64,000 nt of DNA from Pseudomonadota bacterium (GCA_009927165.1 RFNO01000068.1:1-64000), one strand, 5' to 3'. Shown: positions 8,955 to 17,635, numbered from the stretch's first letter. Notes: generated by a model not told the origin, from the sequence alone. Program-made: numbers and translations.

Positions 8955-9718
8955 CGGCTTCCAGATACCTGCCGAAGTTGATCCTGTTTTTTAGTCTGGT
9001 TACTCCAGCTGTTTTTGCAAAGGCCCATTTGGCGGTACTTTTGGAACGGGGAGATACGGCTTTTGGAAAGCGCAACCAGAAAGAGGCATTAAAACGAGCA
9101 CTTTCTTTTTATAAAGAGGCACAGAGCCGATTTCCCCAGTCAAGCGAAGCAGCATGGAAATACTCCATGGCTTTGCACAGTCTAGCAACCCGATTCACTG
9201 AGGAAGAAGCGACTCGACAAAGTCTATTCCATCAGGGGGTGGAAATTGCCAAAACAGCCGCCACCCGAGAACCCGATTGCGGCCCTTGTCAGTTTTGGAC
9301 GGCGATACACATGGCTCAATACGGAGAGCTTGCAGGGATCTTTAAAATGATTTCTACACTTTCAGAAATAAAGGAACGCTTGGAACAAGCGGCTCTGCTC
9401 TCCCCAGAACATGCCATGGGTGGTCCTTACCGAGTTTTAGGAACAATCTATCAATCACTCCCCGGCATTTTAGGAGGGGACAATGACAAAGCTATTTCTT
9501 ATTTCCAAAAAGCAGTCGCGATTGTCCCCAATGAAGCCATCAATTACCTGCCTTTGGCGAAACTTAAGGCAATAGAAGGGGATCTTACTTCGGCATGGAA
9601 TATTGCAAAAGCAGGACTGCAGATGAAGGATTCCGCTAAAGATCCAATATCTCTAGAAAGCAAAGAGACACTTCCAGAGCTTTCTCAAATCATCACAACG
9701 ATGGTAGCAGAGAATTAG
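8951..9718 (+). CDS. Secreted TPR protein, TatT-like
   Basis: 255 residues with a signal peptide (PKLILFFSLVTPAVFAKA) and helical TPR-like repeats (EALKRALSFYKEAQSRFP, DNDKAISYFQKAV, EGDLTSAWNIAKAG). The segment YQSLPGILGGDNDKA matches the signature of the TRAP-transporter T-component (TatT) family. It is a periplasmic protein; in TatT-type systems it partners a substrate-binding protein, but no TRAP genes are nearby. Here it closes the acyltransferase operon, so a lipid-linked role is possible (inference). Confidence 0.7.
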   Translation: MTASRYLPKLILFFSLVTPAVFAKAHLAVLLERGDTAFGKRNQKEALKRALSFYKEAQSRFPQSSEAAWKYSMALHSLATRFTEEEATRQSLFHQGVEIAKTAATREPDCGPCQFWTAIHMAQYGELAGIFKMISTLSEIKERLEQAALLSPEHAMGGPYRVLGTIYQSLPGILGGDNDKAISYFQKAVAIVPNEAINYLPLAKLKAIEGDLTSAWNIAKAGLQMKDSAKDPISLESKETLPELSQIITTMVAEN

Positions 9719-9767
9719 TTTTCAGATTGCCTTTAGTTAAAAAACCTTTTGTAATGCAGGGGCAGCT

Positions 9768-9773
9768 TATAAT
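9768..9773 (+). promoter_or_regulatory. Perfect -10 box very close to a start codon
   Basis: TATAAT ends nine bases before the ATG at 9783. No clear -35 at 16-18 bp and no Shine-Dalgarno. If used, transcription would begin within two or three bases of the ATG, giving an almost leaderless mRNA. Confidence 0.45.
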
Positions 9774-9782
9774 CATGTAAAC

Positions 9783-10433
9783 ATGACTCACTCTATCCAG
9801 CTTCCGCTTCTACTGCTTTTTCTTTTTTTTGTACCAAACAGCTATGCTGTAACTCTCCTCGATTTTTCACAATACAACTTTGGTTTCAACAATCGCCCCT
9901 TCTTCGGAGCAATTGTGAAGGACCTAATGGATGATTTTGGTGAGATGGTATCGGTATCCTACGGAAAGGGGTTTGAAGCAAGAGGCAATCAAATTGTGAT
10001 CGATGAAGAAAAGATGGACCAGCTTTTAAAAGAAACTGTTCATTCGAGCGAAAGAGAATCAATCGCAAGATTCATCATTGCCCACGAATTCTTTCATATT
10101 GCTTTGAAACATACGAAAACCAGTCACCGAGTACGAGGGTTTGAGGACTTAACAATTGTGGGAACTTTTTCAGAAGCTCGCAAACAGATGGAACAACAAG
10201 TGGACCATCTTGCAGCAAAATACCTTCATAAACTTGGCCTCTCTACAGCCCCAATCCAGAGACTGTTTCGCTCTCATCCCGAAATGCATGGAGGGGAGTT
10301 CTACCCAACGGCAGAAGAACGGGTGGAAGCCGTACTGAAGGCACAAGCCAATGGAATCGAACCCACTTATTTTGATAATCCAGCCATCAAGTGCACTCAA
10401 GTGTTAGGAAAATTAGCTCCTAAGTTGCACTAG
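9783..10433 (+). CDS. Secreted HExxH metalloprotease-like protein
   Basis: 216 residues. A signal peptide (LPLLLLFLFFVPNSYA) is followed by a zincin motif HEFFH at residues 101-105 and a downstream QQVDHLAAKYL helix that could give the third ligand (M48-like ExxxA/D arrangement). The fold resembles a minimal M48-type peptidase domain. It is exported, probably periplasmic. The gene lacks a ribosome-binding site, which fits the close -10 box. Activity and substrate are not shown by sequence. Confidence 0.65.
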   Translation: MTHSIQLPLLLLFLFFVPNSYAVTLLDFSQYNFGFNNRPFFGAIVKDLMDDFGEMVSVSYGKGFEARGNQIVIDEEKMDQLLKETVHSSERESIARFIIAHEFFHIALKHTKTSHRVRGFEDLTIVGTFSEARKQMEQQVDHLAAKYLHKLGLSTAPIQRLFRSHPEMHGGEFYPTAEERVEAVLKAQANGIEPTYFDNPAIKCTQVLGKLAPKLH

Positions 10434-10443
10434 CTTATTCGGC

Positions 10444-10923
10444 TTAATGAATAATTTCTGGCTCAACTGGAACAAAATCAAACAGCTCTTTAAATCGATT
10501 TTTCATTCCGGCAACGTAGAGGTCTTGAAAGCTAGATTCAAAAGTGTTGCCGTAGCACTCTACGGCCCGTACTGCTTGAGAGTTCATGATGCCAGCTGTG
10601 TAGACATAATCGATATAATTGAATGCATTTTTGTTCTGCTTTTTTTCGGATATTCCAGAAAATGTAAGTTCCGAGCCCTGAGGAATCTTTCTGCTTTTTT
10701 GAGAAGGCTCTATCACTAAAGCACAGCCAGCTTTCTTAAAACCGGAATCTATTTCTAAACCGTAGTAAAGGCGTTCCGTATTTGCGGGCAAGTGAAGGTC
10801 TTTTTTCAAAACCAGTTTATCTCCTTCAGCAATTTGTAGAAGACTATGTTTGTCTTCTGTTTGAGCCTGGACACAAACGCTGCCCAACACCAACAAGACC
10901 ACAATAAAACCACTTAATTTCAA
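10444..10923 (-). CDS. Secreted hypothetical protein
   Basis: 159 residues from a TTG at 10923 preceded by GGAGG eight bases upstream. This start gives a clean signal peptide (LKLSGFIVVLLVLGSVCVQAQ). The longer frame to 10983 would put charged and aromatic residues before it. The mature protein has two cysteines (KAGCALVI, VECYGNTF). Family not recognised. It is convergent with the HEFFH gene. Confidence 0.65.
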   Translation of the reverse strand: MKLSGFIVVLLVLGSVCVQAQTEDKHSLLQIAEGDKLVLKKDLHLPANTERLYYGLEIDSGFKKAGCALVIEPSQKSRKIPQGSELTFSGISEKKQNKNAFNYIDYVYTAGIMNSQAVRAVECYGNTFESSFQDLYVAGMKNRFKELFDFVPVEPEIIH

Positions 10924-11051
10924 GACGTTAACCTCCGTCAGAACTTTATTTGGCCCTGACCATAACATGTAGCGCCACCACAAACAAGTCGCGACACGAA
11001 CCTCCGTTGCGTACTTAAAGGAGAGTAGGCTATCACAGTGTTCTCATTGTT

Positions 11052-12239
11052 ATGGTGATGCCTGTACTCATTTTGTTTCTTTTTTATCATCTCGCCCTAC
11101 TGCTTTGGTTAATTTGGGGAGCGTGGCAACTCTCCCAGCTTCCTTCTGAAATTCCTGGTACTCCCTCAACGACTCTTCCTTCCCTCACCATTGTTGTCCC
11201 AGCTCGCAACGAAGAGAACACAATAAGCTTGGGTTTAACTTCACTCAGTTCACTTTCCTATCCCCGTTTGTCTATTATCGTCGTCAACGACCGTTCAGAA
11301 GACGCAACTGGAAAGCATATTGCGGACTTTGAAAAACAAGATCCTCGCATTCGTTGCGAGGTCGTAAAACAACTGCCTTCTGATTGGCTAGGCAAAAATC
11401 ATGCCTTGCAATTAGGAGCGGAATCTTCTGAGAGCGAACTTATTCTTTTCACGGATGCCGATGTGGAAATCGATGACGACTTTTTAAAAAGGGCGGTCAC
11501 TTTTTTTCAACAAAAACAGTTAGACCATTTAGCAGGTATTCCTAGAGTTGTGTCAACCGACCCTCTCCTCTACTCTCTGCTAGGTGTTTTTGGGCTAGCT
11601 TTCTCTTTGGCGACTCGCCCTTGGCAAGGAAAAGACCCAAAGAAGGATCGTGCAGTAGGGATTGGTGCTTTTAATTTAGTCAGACGAACTTCATATCTGG
11701 CCATGGGGGGACACCGAGAACTAAAACTTCGCCCAGATGACGATTTAAAATTAGCTCTCTTAATGAAACGCCATGGATTTAAAACTGATTGCATTAAGGC
11801 AGTCAATGGTCTGCAAGTGGAATGGTACCCAAACATTCCGGCATTAGCTCGCGGCTTGGAAAAAAACATCATGACTGATTTTGAGTACTCTTTTTTTAAA
11901 GCTTTTTTAGCTAATAGTATTTTTGCGGTTACTTTCTTACTCCCTTTTCTTCTTTTGTTTATAATGAAGGGGCCTGCTTTTGTTGTTACTTGCATTTCTG
12001 TAGGGCTTCTTCTGATTGCTTACTTGGGGCAATTACGAGAAGCAAAAATGCCTCTTTGGTGTGTCCCCTTTTTTCCTCTGGCCACGTTTCTCATCTTAAT
12101 CATTTTTAGCCGGGCCTGTTTTCTTACATACTTTCGAAAGGGAGTTTACTGGCGGGATACTTTTTACTCGTTGGAACTTTTGAGATCGAACATCATTCCT
12201 CGACCTGGGAGAAGAAGAAGTCCGTCCACCATCAAATGA
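11052..12239 (+). CDS. Membrane glycosyltransferase, family 2 (HpnB/CrtQ-like)
   Basis: 395 residues: an N-terminal membrane helix, then a GT-A domain (LTIVVPARNEENTI, VVNDRSEDATG, LFTDADVEID as the DxD, GGHRELKLRPDDDLKLA as the acceptor/base region), then two or three C-terminal membrane helices. PSDWLGKNHALQ is characteristic of the HpnB/CrtQ-type group linked to hopanoid or carotenoid glycosylation. No hopanoid or carotenoid cluster is seen apart from a phytoene-desaturase-like flavoprotein at 19328-20527. The acceptor is therefore unknown. Confidence 0.8.
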   Translation: MVMPVLILFLFYHLALLLWLIWGAWQLSQLPSEIPGTPSTTLPSLTIVVPARNEENTISLGLTSLSSLSYPRLSIIVVNDRSEDATGKHIADFEKQDPRIRCEVVKQLPSDWLGKNHALQLGAESSESELILFTDADVEIDDDFLKRAVTFFQQKQLDHLAGIPRVVSTDPLLYSLLGVFGLAFSLATRPWQGKDPKKDRAVGIGAFNLVRRTSYLAMGGHRELKLRPDDDLKLALLMKRHGFKTDCIKAVNGLQVEWYPNIPALARGLEKNIMTDFEYSFFKAFLANSIFAVTFLLPFLLLFIMKGPAFVVTCISVGLLLIAYLGQLREAKMPLWCVPFFPLATFLILIIFSRACFLTYFRKGVYWRDTFYSLELLRSNIIPRPGRRRSPSTIK

Positions 12240-12279
12240 GCACTTTTGCGTTAGTCTTCTTTTGCTACTTCTTTGCAAG

Positions 12280-12319
12280 TGATGCTTTCTTCTTCAGTGG
12301 TGACCAAAAGAAAGCATCA
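12280..12319. terminator. Long-armed hairpin between convergent genes
   Basis: TGATGCTTTCTT at 12280-12291 and its exact reverse complement AAGAAAGCATCA at 12308-12319 form a 12-bp stem with a 16-nt loop. It lies between the convergent ends of the glycosyltransferase and oxyR, so a bidirectional terminator is likely. No good U-tract follows on either strand, which lowers confidence. Confidence 0.5.
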
Positions 12320-12331
12320 TTCCAACAAGCA

Positions 12332-13258
12332 TTAATCATTTGACCATGTTTTATTTTCTTTTTCCAATGTTCTTCTAATTAGCTCAGCAAAAGCCGTCAA
12401 ATCCTTTTCTCTGATTAAACTTTTCCTGGCCACTAATACTATTTCTCTCCCCACTGGTTTCTCGAAGGGAATGTAGTGAATGAGCGGCTCTAAACTGGTT
12501 GATTTTGACACTGCCATTTGAGGAATCAAAGTGTATCCCGCGCCGCTGGCCACCAAATACCTCAGCGTCTCCACACTCGTGGTTTGATAAGCATCTCTTT
12601 TCACTCCCTTGCCTTTGGGACAAAGCTCAAGAACTTGATCGGAAAGGCAGTGGCCATCTTGGAGCAGCACCATTTCTTTGGCGTCAATCTCCCGAGGATT
12701 GAGTGATTTCCTCGTTTCAAATCGATGCCCCTGGGGAACGGCAACAAAGAAGGGCTCAAAGTACAGAGGTGTTTTTATAAACTTCTCCGAAGTAACCGTA
12801 TCTGCTGCAACAACTGCATCGAGCTCACCGGAATCCAGCTGTCGCAACAAATCATCTGTTAGCCCTTCAACAATGAATAGCTGACAATTCGGAAAATTTT
12901 TTCTTAATGGCACAAGAATCTTCGGAAGAAGATAGGGACCCACAGTGGCTATTGCACCTAAGCGAAGCTCTCCCGAAAGGATTTCCTTTTTCACTTTCGA
13001 CTGTTCAATCAAACGACTAACTTCTTCCGCGATCCTTTGGGCTTGCGCCAAAATATCTTTTCCTTTTTCAGTAACTCTCACGCTTCGGTTGTCGCGCTCA
13101 AAGACAAGCACACCGATTCTTTCTTCAAACTTCCGAACCTGAGTGCTGAGGGCCGGCTGGGAAACGTGACAAGCTTTGGCTGCTTTTGCAAAGTGTCCCA
13201 ACTTGGCCACGGCCAGTAAGTATTCGATATCCCTCAGAGTTACCCAGTTTCCAGTCAT
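12332..13258 (-). CDS. oxyR: OxyR-type LysR regulator of the peroxide response
   Basis: 308 residues. N-terminal winged HTH (DIEYLLAVAKLGHFAKAA, SQPALSTQVRKFEE) and a LysR substrate domain. The OxyR signature is DGHCLSDQVLELC: cysteines at residues 204 and 213, nine apart as for C199/C208 in E. coli OxyR. SVETLRYLVASGAGYTLIP also matches. H2O2 would form the disulfide and switch transcription. It is divergent from rubrerythrin/rubredoxin, which are natural targets. Identification is strong. Confidence 0.92.
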   Translation of the reverse strand: MTGNWVTLRDIEYLLAVAKLGHFAKAAKACHVSQPALSTQVRKFEERIGVLVFERDNRSVRVTEKGKDILAQAQRIAEEVSRLIEQSKVKKEILSGELRLGAIATVGPYLLPKILVPLRKNFPNCQLFIVEGLTDDLLRQLDSGELDAVVAADTVTSEKFIKTPLYFEPFFVAVPQGHRFETRKSLNPREIDAKEMVLLQDGHCLSDQVLELCPKGKGVKRDAYQTTSVETLRYLVASGAGYTLIPQMAVSKSTSLEPLIHYIPFEKPVGREIVLVARKSLIREKDLTAFAELIRRTLEKENKTWSND

Positions 13259-13269
13259 AATCTTTTCTT

Positions 13270-13302
13270 ATTATATCATTAGTTTTAATAACTTGGACCT
13301 AT
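13270..13302. promoter_or_regulatory. oxyR/rubrerythrin divergent control region with possible OxyR half-site
   Basis: A minus-strand TATAAT (13275-13270) lies 11 bases before the oxyR ATG. ATAA (13288-13291), seven bases, then CTAT (13299-13302) is one mismatch from the ATAG-N7-CTAT OxyR half-site. TTGGAC at 13293-13298 could be a weak -35 for rubrerythrin. Confidence 0.4.
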
Positions 13303-13350
13303 CAATAAAAAACAGCGATGATGAATCCGTAACCAAAACGAGGAGTAACT

Positions 13351-13839
13351 ATGAAACCGAAACGTTTTGAACAATCCCAGACTAAGAAAAATCTAGAAGC
13401 CGCTTTTGCGGGCGAATCGATGGCCAATCGCAAGTATCTCTACTTTGCTCGCATTGCCAGAGAACTCGGAGACTCAGAAGTGGCCGCGGTCTTTGAGGAA
13501 ACCGCTCAGCAGGAAACCGAGCATGCGTTGTCGCATCTCTCTTTGCTCTATCCAAAAGATGAGCTGACTGTGACACAGCTTTTAGAATTAGCCATCGAAG
13601 GAGAGCGCTACGAACACACTACGATGTATCCCGGATTTGAGAAGTTGGCCCTAGAGGAAGCACGAGAGGACGCTGCCAAAGAGTTTGCTGAGCAAGCCAA
13701 AGAGTCCAAAGAGCACGATGAACGCTTTATGAGAGCTCTGGTTTTGGCCAAAAAGCGGTTTGCAGCACTTACCAAAATCGAAAAAATTCACGCGGATCGC
13801 TATCAAAGCATTTTAATTAAACGAAAGGGAACTTTATGA
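13351..13839 (+). CDS. rbr: Rubrerythrin, diiron peroxidase without rubredoxin domain
   Basis: 162 residues. The ferritin-like four-helix bundle shows ligand-bearing segments NLEAAFAGESMANRKYLYFA, EETAQQETEHALSH, GERYEHTTMYPGF and ESKEHDERFMRAL. It reduces H2O2 to water. Classical rubrerythrins end in a rubredoxin domain; here that domain is absent and supplied by the next gene, which overlaps by ATGA. GAGGAG precedes the ATG. Divergent from oxyR, so probably OxyR-controlled. Confidence 0.92.
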   Translation: MKPKRFEQSQTKKNLEAAFAGESMANRKYLYFARIARELGDSEVAAVFEETAQQETEHALSHLSLLYPKDELTVTQLLELAIEGERYEHTTMYPGFEKLALEEAREDAAKEFAEQAKESKEHDERFMRALVLAKKRFAALTKIEKIHADRYQSILIKRKGTL

Positions 13840-14012
13840 ATATGCCATACCGAAAGTTTCTCTGCATTGTGTGTGACTATATTTACGATGAAGAAAAGGG
13901 AGATCCCGATTCAGGCCTAGCTCCGGGCACTCGATGGGAGGATATCCCTGCAGACTGGAGTTGTCCCGACTGCGGAGTTAGCAAAGCAGATTTTGAGGAA
14001 ATGAAAGAGTGA
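13836..14012 (+). CDS. Rubredoxin
   Basis: A 58-residue protein. It starts MNMPYRKFLCIVCDYIYDE and carries both Fe-binding motifs, CIVC near residue 10 and CPDCG near residue 43, plus the family's LAPGTRWEDIPADW segment. Its ATG overlaps the rubrerythrin stop, so the pair is translationally coupled. It is the expected electron donor to the rubrerythrin diiron site. A downstream reductase is not seen in this window. Confidence 0.95.
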   Translation: MNMPYRKFLCIVCDYIYDEEKGDPDSGLAPGTRWEDIPADWSCPDCGVSKADFEEMKE

Positions 14013-14350
14013 GTTCTGCTTGCTTTTTTGATAGGAGATCAGGCTATCGGATTCGGCCTTTAAGTCAATCGATTAGAAAATCATGGCACTACGCGCTATA
14101 TCGTTTACTCTTTTTCCCAGCGCTTTCGTTAACGTATTGTACTCAAAAAGAATTCATACCTCTCGCGTTCTTCGACTAAGGATTAAGCAGCACAAGCATT
14201 GAATATCTTTTTAAATTCTTTTTCGAAAGATACTTATGAGCAGATCCTAGACACTGTTTTAACTCCACGACACCTGTTTTTAGCTCAGACGTTTGAGTGG
14301 CACGAGACTGGCAACGGCAATGAGAAACGTAAAACCTGAGGGGGTATTCG
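14013..14350. other. Gene-free gap after rubredoxin
   Basis: I see no supported gene, tRNA or strong hairpin here. Both strands are broken by stops. A ribosome-binding-site-like GAGGGGG lies just before the ATG at 14351. A small RNA cannot be excluded. Confidence 0.4.
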
Positions 14351-14815
14351 ATGACAAATGCTAATTGGTTTCTTTTAACATTTCTTTTCACAAACATGGC
14401 ACTGGCCATGGGACCCAAAGCACCCACGACTGCTGTCAGAATTGGGGTTACAGAAGTCTCCGCAGGAGTGGCTTCGGATGGAATTATTCAACACGAAATT
14501 ACCGGCTCCCCCCAAGCTATATCCAACCAAACAGAACAACACCCGTCAGTTATTTTTAATTATTCTGTGATACTCAATGAAAGAAATTTTGCCTCGGAAA
14601 GAGATCAAAAACTATTAAAACACTGCTTGAGTCTCGCGCAAGCGGCAGACGGTCATGAGTCATTTTCTATTTCGGGAGCTTATCGGCGCCCCAATTATCA
14701 GAAACCGGAAGTAGCAACTATCGAACTCATTTCGATTGTTTCCTGCGGTAAGAAAAAATTTAATTACTTTAAACCCGGAGAACCGGTGGTATTGAACTCT
14801 AAACAACCGATGTAA
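14351..14815 (+). CDS. Secreted hypothetical protein
   Basis: 154 residues with a signal peptide (ANWFLLTFLFTNMALAMG). The mature part contains two cysteines (LKHCLSL, SIVSCGKKK). Family not recognised. GAGGGGG stands about six bases before the ATG. It is followed by a strong intrinsic terminator, so it is a transcription unit of its own. Confidence 0.7.
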   Translation: MTNANWFLLTFLFTNMALAMGPKAPTTAVRIGVTEVSAGVASDGIIQHEITGSPQAISNQTEQHPSVIFNYSVILNERNFASERDQKLLKHCLSLAQAADGHESFSISGAYRRPNYQKPEVATIELISIVSCGKKKFNYFKPGEPVVLNSKQPM

Positions 14816-14825
14816 TTGTTTTGGG

Positions 14826-14868
14826 CCCGTTCTCCAGCAAATCAATTGGAGAACGGGTCTTTTTTTCT
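14826..14868 (+). terminator. Intrinsic terminator
   Basis: CCCGTTCTCCA (14826-14836) pairs perfectly with TGGAGAACGGG (14847-14857), an 11-bp GC-rich stem with a 10-nt loop, followed directly by TCTTTTTTTCT. It ends the transcript of the gene at 14351. Confidence 0.92.
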
Positions 14869-14983
14869 ACACCTTGCTTTTTAAAATTCCCCGTTTGCAT
14901 TTCAGCAGTTTTTCAAGCGACTTCCTGCTTACTCAATCTTGGTCCTAACGTTGCAACACTCTGGCACCGTGGAGGATTCTTGT

Positions 14984-16174
14984 ATGACGAGATTTTTTAC
15001 CCTGTTTTTTCTGACAAGTGTGAGTCTTTTTGCGGCAGAGCGAACTCTCATCATTGAAAACCCAGCGGAGCGAGGGATTTATGTTGCGCGTTCCTTAGAG
15101 ATAGATAACGAAATTATCACAGAAGGTTTTTGGAATGTTCTCCCTCACCAAAAAGAGAGCTATGAAATTCCCCAAGCCGGGAAACTCACCGTTAGAATTA
15201 ATTTCTATGAGGTCACTGAGAACGCAACTCCTGCTGGACTCAAGCGCTGCGGCAGCAAAACAGAGCGCTTCAAGTCGATAGAAAAAAAACAAGGGCAACC
15301 TCAATTCACACTGTTCACTGGAGAAGGTGAAGTAGATGGCTATGCTTTAAAAAAAGAAGGTAAAGATTGTTCCCAAGCTGGTGGGGAACTCCTAGATGGA
15401 TTTGCAGACACAGTCGTTTGCTCCACCACTAACTCTACAGAACTCTGCCTTTCTCAACCCATTAGGGATATCCGACCTGATCCAGAAGCTTATGTGGGCG
15501 TGTGCAATGATACTGACATTGCGAATTTGTACGTAGCGATTCGCTTCTATCAGAGCAACGAATTTCGCACTCAGGGTTGGTGGAAAGTAGCTAGTCACAA
15601 ATGTTTGAAGTTAGGGCCGTTCCCCTCAGAGAAAGGAATCTACGGATTTGCTACAACAGATAGTTTAGATCCTGATGCCTCGGAGTGGAGGCCTACTTGG
15701 GATAATGCCCTTGCTTGTATGAATCCCGAAACGGCTTTTGATTATGCTGAAACTCCCAATGGCCTTTGTGAAGCTAGAGAGTCTATCCCCGCAGATGCCC
15801 CGAGTCCTATTAAAATACCTGTGGGCAAACTCGCTTCGGATGGATTTAGGGGATTAGTCACTTTCGACTTAAAGCCCTCCTTTATCTCGCTCTTTCGTTC
15901 ACCTTCCACAGGAGACTTCGGACTAGCAAAGGATCCTAGCGCAAGTGCAGCCAAGTTGGCTGCAAAAGCTATTTGTAAAAAACAAGATTGTGAAGAAGTT
16001 ACTCAGGTTCAGAACCAGTGCTTGGCTTTTGCGGTTGGCAGTGACGTAACAACTGAATTCGGCTGGGGTCGCAACGCCGATCGAAAAAAGGCAGAAGAAC
16101 TAGCTCTCAATTATTGCCGGGAATCGTCTGAAGAACCCTCCTTGTGTCGAGTGCTTATTTCGGAATGCCCGTAA
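14984..16174 (+). CDS. Secreted DUF1036 plus DUF4189 protein
   Basis: The ATG at 14984 with GGAGG upstream gives a signal peptide (TRFFTLFFLTSVSLFA); an earlier in-frame start at 14939 is unlikely. Two DUF1036-type units are suggested: an N-terminal one (EGFWNVLPHQKESYEIP) and a clearer one (VCNDTDIANLYVAIRF, GWWKVASHKCLKLGPF). The C-terminal part from about residue 300 (LAAKAICKKQDCEEV, CLAFAVGSD, AEELALNYCRE) matches DUF4189. There are many cysteines, so a disulfide-rich periplasmic protein. Neither domain has a firm function; the fusion is of interest. Confidence 0.75.
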   Translation: MTRFFTLFFLTSVSLFAAERTLIIENPAERGIYVARSLEIDNEIITEGFWNVLPHQKESYEIPQAGKLTVRINFYEVTENATPAGLKRCGSKTERFKSIEKKQGQPQFTLFTGEGEVDGYALKKEGKDCSQAGGELLDGFADTVVCSTTNSTELCLSQPIRDIRPDPEAYVGVCNDTDIANLYVAIRFYQSNEFRTQGWWKVASHKCLKLGPFPSEKGIYGFATTDSLDPDASEWRPTWDNALACMNPETAFDYAETPNGLCEARESIPADAPSPIKIPVGKLASDGFRGLVTFDLKPSFISLFRSPSTGDFGLAKDPSASAAKLAAKAICKKQDCEEVTQVQNQCLAFAVGSDVTTEFGWGRNADRKKAEELALNYCRESSEEPSLCRVLISECP

Positions 16175-16186
16175 TTCATTACCCTC

Positions 16187-16216
16187 TTTGACGCGCCGTC
16201 AAACATTCCCTTTTTT
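16187..16216 (+). terminator. Possible terminator
   Basis: TTTGACG-CGC-CGTCAAA at 16187-16203 is a perfect seven-bp hairpin, and a run of six T follows at 16211-16216. The gap of seven bases before the T run weakens the case. Confidence 0.4.
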
Positions 16217-16381
16217 AATTGTGAAGGAAATATGAAGCAATTGTGTTCCTGCTCTCACAGTCTTCAAATTCAAGAGTGATTGGTAACGGCCGTTAAGCTT
16301 TCTGCACTCATTCTCCTAAGCCATCCCAACTCTACGACCGATTCGTAATTCAAGAACGATTTTCATTCTACGGAGGGAAAA

Positions 16382-17149
16382 ATGAAACGTTACTTCTATT
16401 CGCTCGCTCTTGGTTTAGTTTCTTTGAGTTGGGCCTCGGATGCTTTGGAATCTCAACCATCACGATATAAAACTTTTTCAGAGAGCGCAGTGAGACAATG
16501 CTCCATTATGAAAATTCACAATCCAAGCTTTAATATTTGTCTCGATGGAAAAGCCTCTGCTTCAGATTTGGAGCGCGCACAAAGTTGGGCAGCTCGCGCG
16601 AGTCTTACGTGGCTGCGGGCCCTCAAAGTAATGGACGAACGAGTAACTCGAACTATTCTTTTTACTTGCAAAGAACCGCACTTAACAATTCACCTCCGTC
16701 CAGGAAGTGGAACTTCCCATGCTTCGCCGAGTGTTACCACTATTTATCTCACTCGCCCCTACGGTACTTGGACCCATGAACTAGGACATGCCCTAGCAGG
16801 ACTTAGTGACACTTATTTGGGAACTTCAGCAGGGAGCTGCGGAAGTCAACCCCCTTCGTTGATGTGCTGGGGTGCCTATGGACCGAGAGCCAACCCTGAA
16901 GAATGGAGCACTTTATGGACAGATGATATCCAAGCTATCCAGCACAATTTCAAGAAAGTATTTTCTGGAGCAGCGAATCCTCCCTCCTGGTCCAACAGTG
17001 TCAACTTAGAAGCGCCACTTTTCTTGAACGAACCTTGGCCAACAAGACTTGAGGAAGATGTCTATCTCGAAAATCATGAAGTGGAACTTTTGAGAGGACC
17101 TGCTTCTGAAATAGATTATTCGGAAGAGAGTCGAAGCTCAGACTTATAA
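16382..17149 (+). CDS. Secreted HExxH protein, probable zinc metallopeptidase
   Basis: 255 residues with a signal peptide (YFYSLALGLVSLSWAS) and a GGAGGG ribosome-binding site. The motif is HELGHALAGLSD at residues 132-143. HExxH is intact, and the Gly and Asp sit one residue further than in the metzincin consensus HExxHxxGxxH/D. PPSLMCWGAYGPRANP lies downstream where a Met-turn would be. Four or five cysteines could form disulfides. An unusual zincin is the best call; a catalytically altered relative is possible. Confidence 0.7.
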   Translation: MKRYFYSLALGLVSLSWASDALESQPSRYKTFSESAVRQCSIMKIHNPSFNICLDGKASASDLERAQSWAARASLTWLRALKVMDERVTRTILFTCKEPHLTIHLRPGSGTSHASPSVTTIYLTRPYGTWTHELGHALAGLSDTYLGTSAGSCGSQPPSLMCWGAYGPRANPEEWSTLWTDDIQAIQHNFKKVFSGAANPPSWSNSVNLEAPLFLNEPWPTRLEEDVYLENHEVELLRGPASEIDYSEESRSSDL

Positions 17150-17154
17150 TTTGG

Positions 17155-17547
17155 TTAGAGCTTCCATGCGATTAGCCCCAAATTAAATACAGAGAGGGCT
17201 ACAAGTGTGTATAAAGTAAGCTTCATCCCAATCACTCTTGGCTTGAAGTGTTCTTTGCCTCCCAGAAAAGCATAGGCATGGAAAGCTCTTCCCAAAAAAA
17301 TCGCAACTGCAAACGCTAAGACGATAAGTTCATGTGCGAGATTTATCTCAGCCACTCCCAAGAGAATTAAACTGAGAGGGACATACTCGGAAAAATTGCC
17401 ATGCGCTCGCATAGCCATAGCCAAGTCGTTAATCCCACCGTCACCAATAGACACTTTGTGTTTTCTTCGTTGTTGAATGACGCGGATGGAAAGCCAAAAA
17501 AACATCAGTCCCATGATTGAAGATAAGATGGAAGTTGTTTTGAGCAT
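17155..17547 (-). CDS. MAPEG-family membrane protein
   Basis: 130 residues with four membrane helices and the MAPEG pattern: NDLAMAMRAHGNFSEYVPL and GRAFHAYAFLGG. Members include glutathione transferase-like and eicosanoid enzymes; the bacterial role is usually unknown. I chose the ATG at 17547 because AGGGGG stands four bases before it. The longer frame to 17637 would add a non-family N-terminus. Confidence 0.85.
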   Translation of the reverse strand: MLKTTSILSSIMGLMFFWLSIRVIQQRRKHKVSIGDGGINDLAMAMRAHGNFSEYVPLSLILLGVAEINLAHELIVLAFAVAIFLGRAFHAYAFLGGKEHFKPRVIGMKLTLYTLVALSVFNLGLIAWKL

Positions 17548-17635
17548 AGTTCCCCCTATTAATTTCATCATACTATAGAAATCCCATAGAAAAATATGTG
17601 CATTTTTCTCAAAAAACAGGCATTCTCTACAGCCC

